A program made the position numbers and the translations under genes. Shown in pieces: positions 9,505 to 18,335 of a stretch of DNA of 64,000 nt. Below the pieces are notes generated by a model. That model was not told the origin of the DNA. It worked only from the letters and a program-made list of their open reading frames with translations, and did no database searches. The stretch is from an uncultured Ruminococcus sp. (GTDB lineage Bacteria > Bacillota > Clostridia > Lachnospirales > Lachnospiraceae): NCBI GenBank assembly GCA_900066355.1, contig FMEL01000002.1:293006-357005 (forward strand), read 5' to 3'. Every line of letters begins with the position of its first letter. The first letter of the stretch is position 1.

Positions 9505-10665
9505 TTATTTTTCTCCTTTGCTTATCTTATTTATCAGTTCACCGGCATCTGCTGTCTGTCCCAGATATCCATATTCGTTCGAAAAAACAACTGCTCCGAG
9601 CAATATCTGATGATAGGAATGATGATCAAGATAAAACTGGATCTGCCGCATGATCTCCTCCATCGTTTCTTTCAGAATATGATTACTGTCCAACACCTGC
9701 AGTGCCTCATCTGTCGTGTTACAATCAAGAACTTCTCTCGCACACTCAAGTGTACATCCGCAACGGATTGCCGCTGCACAGAGTGTTTCCATTCTCGCAT
9801 CCGCATTGTGAGAATGTGTATTCATGATTCCGACAGCTACCTTAACAAATTTGCCGATATGCGAGATAAAGAGAATTCCCTTTGCTCCCATATTGATGGC
9901 CATATCAATCGTTTCACCCACGTAATTGCTGCATTTCATATTTTTTTCAAAGGGAAGGTCCATATGTGCTCTCAGATAATCCGCACCATAATTTCCGGGT
10001 GTGACCAGTAAATACTTCTCTCCCTGCGCAAGATGCTGTGTCATCTCTACCCGGATACTGTCAACCAGTGCCTTTTCACTCATCGGTTCTACGATTCCGG
10101 ATGTTCCGAGAATAGAAATGCCACCCTTGATTCCAAGTCGCGGATTAAATGTCTTCGATGCAATCTTCTCTCCATCCGGCACAGAAATCGTAACTTTCAG
10201 ATTGCCTTCATACTGGTATTTGTCTGCCGCTTCCTCCAGTGCCCTGCATATCATGGAACGGGGAACCGGATTGATCGCCGCCTCACCGACTTTTTGTGAA
10301 AGTCCCGGTTTAGTCACTCTGCCAACACCGATACCACCGTCGACAATCCAGTCTCTTTTTCCTGAAATCCTTTCGACCTTTGCATATACCAGTACTCCGT
10401 CTGTTGTGTCCGGATCATCCCCAGCCTGTTTGCGGACAGCACATGTCACCGAATTGGCTTCCATAGTAATGTCATGCAATTCCAGATGAAGAAGAATTCC
10501 CTTTGGTGTCATAAGAGAAATTTCACGGATGATACTGCCACTAAGAACCATTTCCGCAGCTCCTTTTGCGGCTCCCGCAGCACAGGAACCGGTCGTATAA
10601 CCCATTCGGAGTTTTTTATTATTTTTGATTACATAAAAATCTTCCAGTCCTGTTTTGTGCTCCAT
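9505..10665 (-). CDS. cbiD: Cobalt-precorrin-5B C1-methyltransferase CbiD
   Basis: First gene of the operon, 386 aa, adding the C1 methyl group in the anaerobic branch. KLRMGYTTGSCAAGAAKGAAE is the family signature. GDDPDTTDGVLVYAKV, GGIGVGRVTKPGL, and INPVPRSMI follow, and a later block holds TPGNYGADYLRAH. An AAGGAGG lies 5 bases before the ATG. The promoter at 10693-10721 leaves a leader of only about 20 nt. CbiD itself marks the route as the anaerobic one. Confidence 0.95.
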   Translation of the reverse strand: MEHKTGLEDFYVIKNNKKLRMGYTTGSCAAGAAKGAAEMVLSGSIIREISLMTPKGILLHLELHDITMEANSVTCAVRKQAGDDPDTTDGVLVYAKVERISGKRDWIVDGGIGVGRVTKPGLSQKVGEAAINPVPRSMICRALEEAADKYQYEGNLKVTISVPDGEKIASKTFNPRLGIKGGISILGTSGIVEPMSEKALVDSIRVEMTQHLAQGEKYLLVTPGNYGADYLRAHMDLPFEKNMKCSNYVGETIDMAINMGAKGILFISHIGKFVKVAVGIMNTHSHNADARMETLCAAAIRCGCTLECAREVLDCNTTDEALQVLDSNHILKETMEEIMRQIQFYLDHHSYHQILLGAVVFSNEYGYLGQTADAGELINKISKGEK

Positions 10666-10692
10666 AAAATCCTCCTTATTACATACTTAATT

Positions 10693-10721
10693 ATTATATT
10701 ATTTTGCCAAAAACTTGTCAA
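10693..10721 (-). promoter_or_regulatory. Consensus sigma-A promoter of the cobalamin operon
   Basis: On the minus strand TTGACA (10716-10721), a 17 bp spacer and TATAAT (10693-10698), all 12 hexamer bases matching consensus. Transcription would start near 10686, about 20 nt before the cbiD ATG. The leader is too short for a cobalamin riboswitch. Confidence 0.9.
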
Positions 10722-10751
10722 TGAAAGGAAAGCCTTATACGACAGTATGAC

Positions 10752-10783
10752 AAAAAAGCTGAATCTATAAAAGACTCAGCTTT
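10752..10783 (-). terminator. Rho-independent terminator after glycosyltransferase gene
   Basis: On the minus strand AAAGCTGA-GTC pairs with GAT-TCAGCTTT across a 7-base loop, followed by a T-rich tail (TTTTTT then G). It lies about 30 bp after the stop of the 10812 gene and insulates it from the cobalamin operon promoter just downstream. Confidence 0.85.
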
Positions 10784-10811
10784 CATTGCAAATATAAAAT
10801 TTTCAGGTATT

Positions 10812-11531
10812 TTATACATCATTGATCTCTCTGCGAAGTTTGTGGAAATCACCTACGGCTTTCCAGCCGATCTTCACGATTTTCTTAATATTAATAGAGT
10901 TAACACCACCCTGTCTCGGTTTAAATGTAATCGGAATAAACTTAACCTTTTCGTGGTGATATACAAAATAGGTCGTAAACATGATATTCGGAATATTGAA
11001 ATCTTCCGGAAGTTTGTTTATATATTTCTCAACCAGAGATGCTTTCATCAGGCGGAAAGGCGCGTTCGCATCATCAATTTTTACACCGAAAATCATCCGA
11101 AGAAGCAGACAGACAATATTCTCTACAAATTTGCGGCCTTTCCCATCTCCACGTTCAATACGGTTTCCGATCACTGCATCATACTTTTCCCTTGCTTCCC
11201 AGAACTCTTCAAACTCTGCCGGATCTGTTTGTCCGTCGGAATCTGTCTGAAAAATATAATCTGCATCATGTCTGATTGCATATCGATAACCATACAGTAC
11301 CGTATCCCCATGTCCGCCATTTGCTTTTGTCAATGGTGTAAACAGCGGCTTATCTTTCGCCAGTTTCTGCATGATCTCGTAAGTGTTGTCTTTGCTTCCA
11401 TCGTTGATGATCACAAGTCTTGACTCACCATTTCCATTGTGTCGCTCAACGATCGGATACCAGTCGTCTATACATTGTTCAATATTCATTCCCTCATTGT
11501 AGGCAGGAATGATCACATATAATTTTTCCAT
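10812..11531 (-). CDS. Family 2 glycosyltransferase (dolichol-phosphate-mannose-synthase-like)
   Basis: 239 aa GT-A fold glycosyltransferase. It begins MEKLYVIIPAYNEGMNIEQ, with VIINDGSKDNT for nucleotide binding, the metal-binding acidic cluster in FQTDSDGQTDP, and a GGHGDTVLYGYRYAI segment. There is no transmembrane extension, so it is probably cytosolic or peripheral. The acceptor is not predictable, but a polyprenyl-phosphate sugar or cell-surface glycan role is typical. It lies about 50 bp downstream of the L,D-transpeptidase gene on the same strand and is followed by a clear terminator. Confidence 0.85.
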   Translation of the reverse strand: MEKLYVIIPAYNEGMNIEQCIDDWYPIVERHNGNGESRLVIINDGSKDNTYEIMQKLAKDKPLFTPLTKANGGHGDTVLYGYRYAIRHDADYIFQTDSDGQTDPAEFEEFWEAREKYDAVIGNRIERGDGKGRKFVENIVCLLLRMIFGVKIDDANAPFRLMKASLVEKYINKLPEDFNIPNIMFTTYFVYHHEKVKFIPITFKPRQGGVNSINIKKIVKIGWKAVGDFHKLRREINDV

Positions 11532-11585
11532 AAGTCTCCCAAACTAACCAATATCATCAGATTTGATGATTCCTGACTGCCAAAA

Positions 11586-13028
11586 TTAATAAATAATGAT
11601 CGGATATCCTCCGTCTATCGTATTGTAGATCAAAGCTGCCTGATCCGTAGGAAGATTGATGCAGCCATGGCTTCCTGCGCCGGATTTGTATCTGTTTCCG
11701 CCAAAAGACGACTGCCAGGATGCGTCGTGAAGTCCCTGACCATATACAAACGGCATCCAGTATTTTACGGTTACATTATAACCATATTCCGAACTCGAAA
11801 GATTGTACGGGCTTGCCTTATATGCAATCGGCCATGCCCCACGGTAAGTCTCACGACCGGCTTTCGGTGCACCGCTTACAATATCTGTCTCTGTCACCAG
11901 TACACCATCCTTATAAAGCCAGAGATGCTGATTATCAAGGCTTACTTCTATGTAACTTCCGGCAAGATCATCACTGCCATTTCGCTGCATGGCGCTTATG
12001 CTGTAAACCGGATCACGGCTGACCTCACTGCCGCTGGCAATATCTTTCAGAAGCTGCTGCATTTCTCCGTCCTGATCGATCTGAAATCCATATTCATTAT
12101 CTGATACTGTCACATCATTTCCATAAGAAGTATGGAATGTACGGGGTACATAGATTGTATTGTATTTTGTTGCAAGATCCTGTATGTATGTCTTTATTGC
12201 ATCCTGATCTACGCTGATACTGTCAGAAGATATCTGAAGCCATGACTCGATCGTTGACGCATCAACCACCTCTGTCTCACTTCCAAGTGTATAGGTAACT
12301 TTGGAACTGCGGTATTTATTCAGTTCCTCATTTAATTGAGAAAGCTTGGTCTGCATATCATCTGAAACTTTCACAGACGGCTGCTGATATACATCATTCC
12401 CCATGGCAAGCTTGATTTCGCCCCCGAGAAGCTGTGACGGGAAAAGAGACTCCAGTGACTGGTCAACATATGCCAGCAAACGAGACTCATCAATCTGATT
12501 TCCCTGTACATCACTGATCAGTGTAAACTTCTTCTGATCCTCATTGTACTGAATCGCAGCATCTACGGATGCAGTTCTTTCTTTATCGCCGAAATTTGAT
12601 TCCTGAAGTGATGCCTTTTCCTGATTTTCATTCTTCTGGATTTCATAAGGAATCTTCTGATCTACCTGTGTCGCAAACAGTTTGCGATTGGCTTCTCGTG
12701 TCTTCTGAAGTTCGGTAAGCTGTGTCTTCAATGCAGCTTCATTCAGATCATAACCAAGATTTTCCAGCGTCGTTTCATATACAGTTGCACCATCCTCCTG
12801 AAAAGCAACTTTTCGTTCACGGAAATCTTTCAGAATCTTCTGCTCAGCTTTATCAACAGTGAGTGTGGAAACATCCAGACCATAGATGGCAATTTTTCTT
12901 CCAAGTGTATTCGTATCTGCAATATACAGGTAAATAAAAAGTCCTGCGATCAGGATCACCATCGCACCGATGCATCCACCCAGTATAATCTTCTTTGTTT
13001 TCCTGCTTACCTTGAATTTCTTCCCCAT
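11586..13028 (-). CDS. L,D-transpeptidase (YkuD domain) with N-terminal anchor
   Basis: 480 aa envelope protein predicted to make 3-3 peptidoglycan crosslinks or attach proteins to the wall. A basic N-terminus precedes one transmembrane helix (about residues 14-35). A long extracellular region resembles the PG_binding_4 repeats found before YkuD in Firmicutes. The catalytic C-terminal domain (about residues 355-480) has the HxnSHGCxN-type motif as GAGSHGCINLPTDQA, containing the nucleophile cysteine. It has its own extended -10 promoter. The two flanking glycosyltransferases suggest a cell-envelope neighbourhood. Confidence 0.92.
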   Translation of the reverse strand: MGKKFKVSRKTKKIILGGCIGAMVILIAGLFIYLYIADTNTLGRKIAIYGLDVSTLTVDKAEQKILKDFRERKVAFQEDGATVYETTLENLGYDLNEAALKTQLTELQKTREANRKLFATQVDQKIPYEIQKNENQEKASLQESNFGDKERTASVDAAIQYNEDQKKFTLISDVQGNQIDESRLLAYVDQSLESLFPSQLLGGEIKLAMGNDVYQQPSVKVSDDMQTKLSQLNEELNKYRSSKVTYTLGSETEVVDASTIESWLQISSDSISVDQDAIKTYIQDLATKYNTIYVPRTFHTSYGNDVTVSDNEYGFQIDQDGEMQQLLKDIASGSEVSRDPVYSISAMQRNGSDDLAGSYIEVSLDNQHLWLYKDGVLVTETDIVSGAPKAGRETYRGAWPIAYKASPYNLSSSEYGYNVTVKYWMPFVYGQGLHDASWQSSFGGNRYKSGAGSHGCINLPTDQAALIYNTIDGGYPIIIY

Positions 13029-13082
13029 AATTTATTCCTCGTATCTGCTGTAGTGTAAATTTATGAACACGTTTTGTAATTT

Positions 13083-13091
13083 ATTATAGCA
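13083..13091 (-). promoter_or_regulatory. Extended -10 promoter for the L,D-transpeptidase gene
   Basis: On the minus strand TGCTATAAT, an extended -10 element, about 50 bp upstream of the start at 13028. No good -35 hexamer is visible 17 bp upstream, which fits extended -10 promoters. Confidence 0.6.
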
Positions 13092-13122
13092 TCCACATAA
13101 ACTCACACGTAATTCTGAATTT

Positions 13123-14271
13123 CTATTTTTTACCGTTCAAATGTTTCAGCTTCTTAGGAATATACAATAATGCCTTTCCTGCTTTTAATGTTGTGCTGGA
13201 TTTCAGTTTCTGAAGCTCTTTTTCTGCTTTCTTTGCCCTGGATTGCCATTCTTTCATTTCCTGAGCCTGTCTGAAAAGATATTCGACAGCACTGCATTCT
13301 TTCATCTGCATATAGATCTGATATTTTGCACCATTATAAGAATAACATTCTTCCTCCGTGAAATCATCCAGTTCAAATTCTGCAAATATTTCACTGTTTA
13401 ACCTTTCATAGATTTCACAAAATGCCTCTCCGACTTTAAGCGAACAAAGATTATAAATGCTTACTCCAAAAGCAAGATTTTTAAAACTTGTCTCTACAGT
13501 ATCATACAAATCCAGTTCTTTCAGTTTATCACGGATTGCTTTTAATGCCTCATACCAGTCCCATGGGGTTTTTGTATTATTTGCCTGGAGACTGGTGCTT
13601 CTCTGGCGGTAATTGACAAGAACCTCCGGAAGCATCGTGATTCTTTTTGCAAGGACAAGCGCCATATTTACAAAGTAAATATCATTTGAACGTGAAAGTG
13701 CCATAAATTCAAGTTTATTTTCATCAATCAGGCTCTTTTTGAACAAACTTGTCCATGGACAGCCCGTACCAATATTGAAAACGTACGGAAATGTTTTTCC
13801 CTCTACCGGCATCGTCTGCGGAAGATATTCTTTCTTCTGCATAACATTACTTTTTCTGTACTTACCGGTATCTCCAAAATAGAGTCTTGCATCATACATG
13901 CAGACATCTGCCTGATCTACTTTAATTTTATTCAGGCTGTGTTCCAGAAGTTCCGGTTCAAAGAAATCATCACTGTCCAGAAACAGCAGGTATTCTCCCT
14001 TTGCTCTTTTGATTCCTTCATTTCTCATCAATCCGGCTTTTCCACAATGATCCATGCTTACATATTGAAACCGTGGATCAGATACTGCATATTCTTTAAT
14101 GATATCGGCAGTTCCATCATTCGAACCATCATCCACACAAAGCACTTCAAAATCTGTAAATGTCTGGTTTTTCAGACTTTCCAGACATTCTTCAATATAT
14201 TCCTTCACATTATAGGAGGGAATAATGACTGTTATCTCTGGTTTTTTATTATTGTTAATATATGTTTCCAT
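13123..14271 (-). CDS. Family 2 glycosyltransferase with C-terminal helical tail
   Basis: 382 aa. The catalytic GT-A domain begins EITVIIPSYNVKEYIEECLESL, with LCVDDGSNDGT and FLDSDDFFEPELLEHSL (metal-binding DSDD). The C-terminal 60 residues are rich in K, E, Q and A and probably form a coiled coil before a basic end. The frame is open a few codons further to a TTG, but the ATG at 14271 has GAGGG at the right distance, and the promoter at 14304-14332 would start transcription too close to the TTG. It resembles capsule or teichoic acid sugar transferases; substrate unknown. Confidence 0.83.
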   Translation of the reverse strand: METYINNNKKPEITVIIPSYNVKEYIEECLESLKNQTFTDFEVLCVDDGSNDGTADIIKEYAVSDPRFQYVSMDHCGKAGLMRNEGIKRAKGEYLLFLDSDDFFEPELLEHSLNKIKVDQADVCMYDARLYFGDTGKYRKSNVMQKKEYLPQTMPVEGKTFPYVFNIGTGCPWTSLFKKSLIDENKLEFMALSRSNDIYFVNMALVLAKRITMLPEVLVNYRQRSTSLQANNTKTPWDWYEALKAIRDKLKELDLYDTVETSFKNLAFGVSIYNLCSLKVGEAFCEIYERLNSEIFAEFELDDFTEEECYSYNGAKYQIYMQMKECSAVEYLFRQAQEMKEWQSRAKKAEKELQKLKSSTTLKAGKALLYIPKKLKHLNGKK

Positions 14272-14303
14272 CCTAGTACCCTCAATCAAATCATTTTGGT
14301 CTC

Positions 14304-14332
14304 AGTATAGCATACGCTCCGTTTTTCGTAAA
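14304..14332 (-). promoter_or_regulatory. Promoter for the 13123-14271 glycosyltransferase
   Basis: On the minus strand TTTACG (14327-14332), 17 bp, TATACT (14304-14309), with an upstream TG giving an extended -10. The transcript starts about 25 nt before the chosen ATG. Confidence 0.6.
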
Positions 14333-14405
14333 CAGATCAATCTATGCTTTCTGTCAAACTATTTTTATGATATGATAAATACAATATCAGCAAAGGAGTG
14401 TTGCT

Positions 14406-15959
14406 ATGAATCAGACAGTTTCTGACTACCGTTTTAAATTTTCTGTTGTAACAGCTGTTTATAATGTTGAACCATATCTTGCTGAAGCCATCGAGAGCAT
14501 CCTGACTCAGGATATCGGCTTTGAAGAATCCGTAGAAATAATTCTCGTAGACGATGGTTCTACAGATAGATCCGGTGCAATCTGTGATGAATATCAGCAA
14601 AAATTTCCAGACAATATTAAAGTAATCCACAAAGAAAACGGCGGTGCATCATCAGCACGAAATGAAGGAATCCGGCATGCCTCTGGTCGTTTTGTAAGTT
14701 TCATGGATGCCGATGACAAACTGACACCTGAAACCCTTTCTGCTGTCTACGATTTTTTCATCCAGTCAGAAAATCAGATTGACCTTGTTTCTGTACCAAT
14801 CTACTATTTTGAAAAACGTGATACCGGACATAAGCTCAATTATAAGTATGATACAGAATCCCCTCAGATTATCGATTTAACAAAGCAATATTCTTATGTA
14901 CAGATGCATATTTCCTCTTCATTTATCCGCCGTGCATTGTTAAATGAAAATACATTTGATACTTCTCTCCGCTATGCAGAAGATGCAAAAGCTATCATGT
15001 CTCTGTTATTGAACAATCCCAAATATGGAGTTGTCCCGGCAGGCAGATATATGTATCGTACTCGAAGCGCTCTGGATTCCGCATTAAATGTTTCCAAGCA
15101 CCGTAAAGAATGGTATATTGACAGTCTTAAATATTACACGTTCTGGGCGCTGGATGAATCTGAGCGTCGACTGGGATATGTTCCGGACTTTGTTCAGTAT
15201 ACAATCATGTATGATCTCCTGGCACGTTTCCGGATGAAAAAATTTCCGGATGATGTGATGACTGCACATGAAAAAGAATCTTTTCTGAGTATGTTATTTC
15301 GTGCGTTACAGCGAATCGACGATCATATCGTTATAGAGCAGCACAATCTTTCTCCGGAATTATGTGATTACTTATTGAGTATAAAAAAGGCGCCAGATTC
15401 CGGTACACTTGTTTATGATGCTGATGCCGAGAATCAGTATTTTCATTATTCTGATTTTAATTCATGTTCCAGTGCTTCCTATCCGGTTTTTCTTGAGACA
15501 CTTGATTTCCAGGAAAATGCCTTTACTTTACAGGCACATGTAAAAATTTACACACGTTTTCCATATCCTTCAAAGATGTTTCTGCGACTCATTTCCGGCT
15601 CCCAGACACAGATCATTGACTGTTCTTTCTATGAAAATCGTGATGAAGGTGCGCTTTTTAACGGCCAGCAGTTATCACTCACTCTGTATTTTACTGCCGT
15701 CATACCGTATGATATGCTAAAATCATCTACAAAGGTTGAATTTTGCATGATCTCCGGTTCAAACACAATTAAATTTCACAGTTTTCGAAGAGGGAACGAG
15801 TTTCCGGTTACCCCGGAGAACTCCCGTTTTAAATCAGGTAAACACGTATTTTATGTTACTCTGGCTTCGCAGTCCCTCAACTTTGAACCGGGTACCCCTG
15901 TTGCCAGACTCAAGCACAAAGCAATGCACTGTGCCCGTGTAATACGTCGACATATATAA
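14406..15959 (+). CDS. Family 2 glycosyltransferase with large C-terminal domain
   Basis: 517 aa, read divergently from the preceding glycosyltransferase. The N-terminal GT-A domain has FSVVTAVYNVEPYLAEAI, ILVDDGSTDRSG, GGASSARNEGIRHASG and the metal site FMDADDKLTP. From about residue 330 comes a second region of about 180 aa with alternating hydrophobic strands that looks beta-rich and has no family I recognise. Similar architectures occur in capsule or wall polyol-phosphate glycosylation enzymes. AAAGGAG lies 7 bases before the ATG. A hairpin terminator follows. Confidence 0.83.
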   Translation: MNQTVSDYRFKFSVVTAVYNVEPYLAEAIESILTQDIGFEESVEIILVDDGSTDRSGAICDEYQQKFPDNIKVIHKENGGASSARNEGIRHASGRFVSFMDADDKLTPETLSAVYDFFIQSENQIDLVSVPIYYFEKRDTGHKLNYKYDTESPQIIDLTKQYSYVQMHISSSFIRRALLNENTFDTSLRYAEDAKAIMSLLLNNPKYGVVPAGRYMYRTRSALDSALNVSKHRKEWYIDSLKYYTFWALDESERRLGYVPDFVQYTIMYDLLARFRMKKFPDDVMTAHEKESFLSMLFRALQRIDDHIVIEQHNLSPELCDYLLSIKKAPDSGTLVYDADAENQYFHYSDFNSCSSASYPVFLETLDFQENAFTLQAHVKIYTRFPYPSKMFLRLISGSQTQIIDCSFYENRDEGALFNGQQLSLTLYFTAVIPYDMLKSSTKVEFCMISGSNTIKFHSFRRGNEFPVTPENSRFKSGKHVFYVTLASQSLNFEPGTPVARLKHKAMHCARVIRRHI

Positions 15960-15973
15960 ATATTTCCAAAATA

Positions 15974-16016
15974 TTATGGCAGTGACACTTCAGTAATAGT
16001 GCCACTGCCATATTTC
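15974..16016 (+). terminator. Hairpin terminator after glycosyltransferase
   Basis: GGCAGTGACACT and AGTGCCACTGCC form a 12 bp stem with one mismatch around an 8-base loop, then ATATTTCTCTG. The U tract is weak, so termination may be partial. Confidence 0.6.
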
Positions 16017-16027
16017 TCTGATATATC

Positions 16028-16171
16028 GTAACTGTTCAGTACCCTCACAGTTACGAGTCAAAATGCATTCCAAATCACCTTCGGTGATGGCATTTTGCCT
16101 TAATATGTCTCGGGATTTTGGCAAAAAACATGCCAAAACGCCTCGCGGGATACTACCTTCTGAATAGTTAC
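16028..16171. repeat. MITE-like structured repeat, long copy 2, with 8 bp target duplication
   Basis: 144 bp, the same unit and orientation as 2363-2505, with only a handful of differences. It is flanked by GATATATC on both sides (16020-16027 and 16172-16179), again a perfect 8 bp duplication but of a different sequence. That supports insertion by a transposase acting in trans. It lies between two convergent glycosyltransferase genes. Confidence 0.88.
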
Positions 16172-16181
16172 GATATATCTT

Positions 16182-17123
16182 TTATTTCAGTCTAATTATC
16201 GACTCATCATTTGTCTCTGCTATGATAAAATGTGGTCTGTGTTTTGTCTCCAGATATGTCTTTGATATGTACTGTCCCATAATTCCAAGACACAAGAGCT
16301 GGATTCCGCCAATAAAGATAACTACACAGACAATAGAAGCCCAGCCTGCAACCGGATCTCCGAATATCAACCGGCGGATAATGATGACTGCAAGTGCCAG
16401 AAATGAAAAGAAGGTCATTGTCGTTCCAAACCAGGACGCTATACTTAAAGGAACATGAGAAAAATTAATAATTCCATCAATTGCATATTTAAACAATTTC
16501 CAGAAATTCCATTTTGTTTCCCCTGCTACTCTCTCAACATTTTCGTATGGCATCCAGTAAGTTCGAAATCCGACCCATCCAAACAGCCCTTTTGAAAATC
16601 GATTGTATTCTCCCATGGCAACGATCGCATCTACCATACTCTTTTTCATGAGCCTGAAATCTCTGGCGCCATCCACAATATCTGATTCAGATATCCTGTT
16701 CATAATGTCGTAAAATCTTCTTGCGAACCAGCTTCTGATCGGCGGTTCTCCCTCACGGCTTACTCTTCTCGTTGCCACACTGTCATATTCGTCTGTCTCA
16801 AGCATTTTAAGCATTTCCGGTAACAATGCCGGCGGATCCTGAAGATCTGCATCCATAACTGCAATGTAATCACCCTTTGCATTGCAAAAACCCGCATACA
16901 TCGCAGCTTCTTTGCCAAAATTACGTGAAAACGACAGATAGATCACATGCGGATCCTTTGTTGAAAGCGCTTTTAATTCTTTCAGTGTGTCATCTTTTGA
17001 TCCGTCATTGACAAATAATAACTCGTAATCTTCGCCAATCTCCTTCAAAACACGAGATACTTCCTCGTGAAAAAAAGGCAGTGCCTCCTGTTCATTATAA
17101 CAGGGAACGATAATAGAAATCAT
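16182..17123 (-). CDS. Membrane glycosyltransferase, GtrB/DPM-like
   Basis: 313 aa. The GT2 domain starts MISIIVPCYNEQEALPFFHEEV, with LLFVNDGSKDDT and AVMDADLQDPPALLPEML. The C-terminus carries two predicted transmembrane helices (about residues 230-255 and 265-290). This matches polyprenyl-phosphate glucosyl- or N-acetylhexosaminyl-transferases that supply sugars for wall glycosylation. The frame is open upstream to 17201, but that stretch overlaps the terminator of the previous transcript. The ATG at 17123 has AGGAAAGT upstream and aligns with the family. Confidence 0.88.
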   Translation of the reverse strand: MISIIVPCYNEQEALPFFHEEVSRVLKEIGEDYELLFVNDGSKDDTLKELKALSTKDPHVIYLSFSRNFGKEAAMYAGFCNAKGDYIAVMDADLQDPPALLPEMLKMLETDEYDSVATRRVSREGEPPIRSWFARRFYDIMNRISESDIVDGARDFRLMKKSMVDAIVAMGEYNRFSKGLFGWVGFRTYWMPYENVERVAGETKWNFWKLFKYAIDGIINFSHVPLSIASWFGTTMTFFSFLALAVIIIRRLIFGDPVAGWASIVCVVIFIGGIQLLCLGIMGQYISKTYLETKHRPHFIIAETNDESIIRLK

Positions 17124-17191
17124 ACTTTCCTGGCTCCTTAGTTCATTATAATCAGCGGACGCGCCACCGGCGTCTCCTCGATATGCAATGT

Positions 17192-17240
17192 AAAAAGGCA
17201 CCTGCCTCCCTCGTATAGAGATGAGAGGCAGGCGCCTTTT
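17192..17240 (-). terminator. Strong terminator after the GGGtGRT gene
   Basis: On the minus strand GGCGCCTGCCTC pairs with GAGGCAGGTGCC across a 16-base loop, followed by TTTTT. It is about 50 bp after the 17292 stop. Confidence 0.92.
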
Positions 17241-17291
17241 CTCGTTTTCAAATGATTATACTCTGTTTTTAATACTTATTCAAGAATTAAA

Positions 17292-18302
17292 TTAGAACTT
17301 GCCAGCGTCTGCAGCTTCCTGTACGGCTACTGCAACAGCAACAGTCATACCAACCATCGGGTTGTTACCTGCGCCGATAAGACCCATCATTTCTACATGA
17401 GCCGGTACGGAAGAAGATCCTGCGAACTGAGCGTCAGAATGCATACGTCCAAGAGTATCTGTCATACCATAGGAAGCAGGACCTGCTGCCATGTTGTCCG
17501 GGTGAAGTGTACGTCCTGTACCACCGCCTGATGCAACAGAGAAGTATTTCTTGCCTTTTTCGTTACATTCTTTCTTGTATGTACCTGCAACCGGATGCTG
17601 GAAACGTGTCGGGTTTGTGGAGTTACCTGTGATAGAAACGTCAACGCCTTCTTTCCACATGATAGCAACACCTTCCGGAACGCTGTTTGCGCCGTAGCAG
17701 TTAACTTTTGCACGAAGTCCTTCAGAGTAGGATTTACGGAATACTTCTTTAACTTCGTTCTTGTATGGATCATACTCTGTCTCTACATATGTAAAGCCGT
17801 TGATACGGGAGATGATCTGTGCAGCGTCTTTTCCAAGACCGTTCAGGATAACACGAAGAGGTTTTTTACGAACTTTGTTTGCTTTTTCTGCGATACCGAT
17901 AGCACCCTCAGCAGCTGCGAAAGACTCATGTCCTGCAAGGAAGCAGAAGCAGTCTGTCTCTTCTTCAAGGAGCATTTTACCAAGGTTACCATGTCCAAGA
18001 CCTACTTTACGTGTATCAGCAACGGATCCAGGAATACAAAATGCCTGAAGGCCTTCACCGATAGCTGCTGCAGCATCAGCTGCTCTTCTGCAGTCTTTTT
18101 TGATTGCGATAGCTGCACCTACGATGTATGCCCAGCAAGCGTTCTCAAAGCAGATCGGCTGAATGCCTTTGATCTGGTTGTATACGTCAAGACCTGCATC
18201 TTTAGTGATTTTCTCTGCTTCTTCGATAGAAGCGATTCCATAGCTGTTTAAAACTGAATTGATTTTGTCAATTCGTCTCTCATATGATTCAAATAAAGCC
18301 AT
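17292..18302 (-). CDS. GGGtGRT protein (conserved, function unknown)
   Basis: 336 aa protein carrying the signature GGGTGRT at about residues 259-265, within VASGGGTGRTLHPDN. This is the motif that names a conserved Firmicutes family without assigned function. Other glycine-rich blocks include GSVADTRKVGLGHGNLGKML, GHESFAAAEGAIG and GLIGAGNNPMVGMTVAVAVAVQ. Gly/Ala richness suggests a nucleotide- or cofactor-binding enzyme; I infer no reaction. It is 33 bp downstream of a NifU-like scaffold gene, has GGAGGATAAGTAA before the ATG, and ends in a strong terminator. Codon choice looks optimised, as in highly expressed genes. Confidence 0.85.
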   Translation of the reverse strand: MALFESYERRIDKINSVLNSYGIASIEEAEKITKDAGLDVYNQIKGIQPICFENACWAYIVGAAIAIKKDCRRAADAAAAIGEGLQAFCIPGSVADTRKVGLGHGNLGKMLLEEETDCFCFLAGHESFAAAEGAIGIAEKANKVRKKPLRVILNGLGKDAAQIISRINGFTYVETEYDPYKNEVKEVFRKSYSEGLRAKVNCYGANSVPEGVAIMWKEGVDVSITGNSTNPTRFQHPVAGTYKKECNEKGKKYFSVASGGGTGRTLHPDNMAAGPASYGMTDTLGRMHSDAQFAGSSSVPAHVEMMGLIGAGNNPMVGMTVAVAVAVQEAADAGKF

Positions 18303-18335
18303 TTACTTATCCTCCTGAAATTATAATCGGTATAA

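Noticed and set aside
10666..10811. Search for a cobalamin riboswitch upstream of cbiD
   Set aside because: No B12-box or structured leader; the promoter starts transcription about 20 nt before the ATG.
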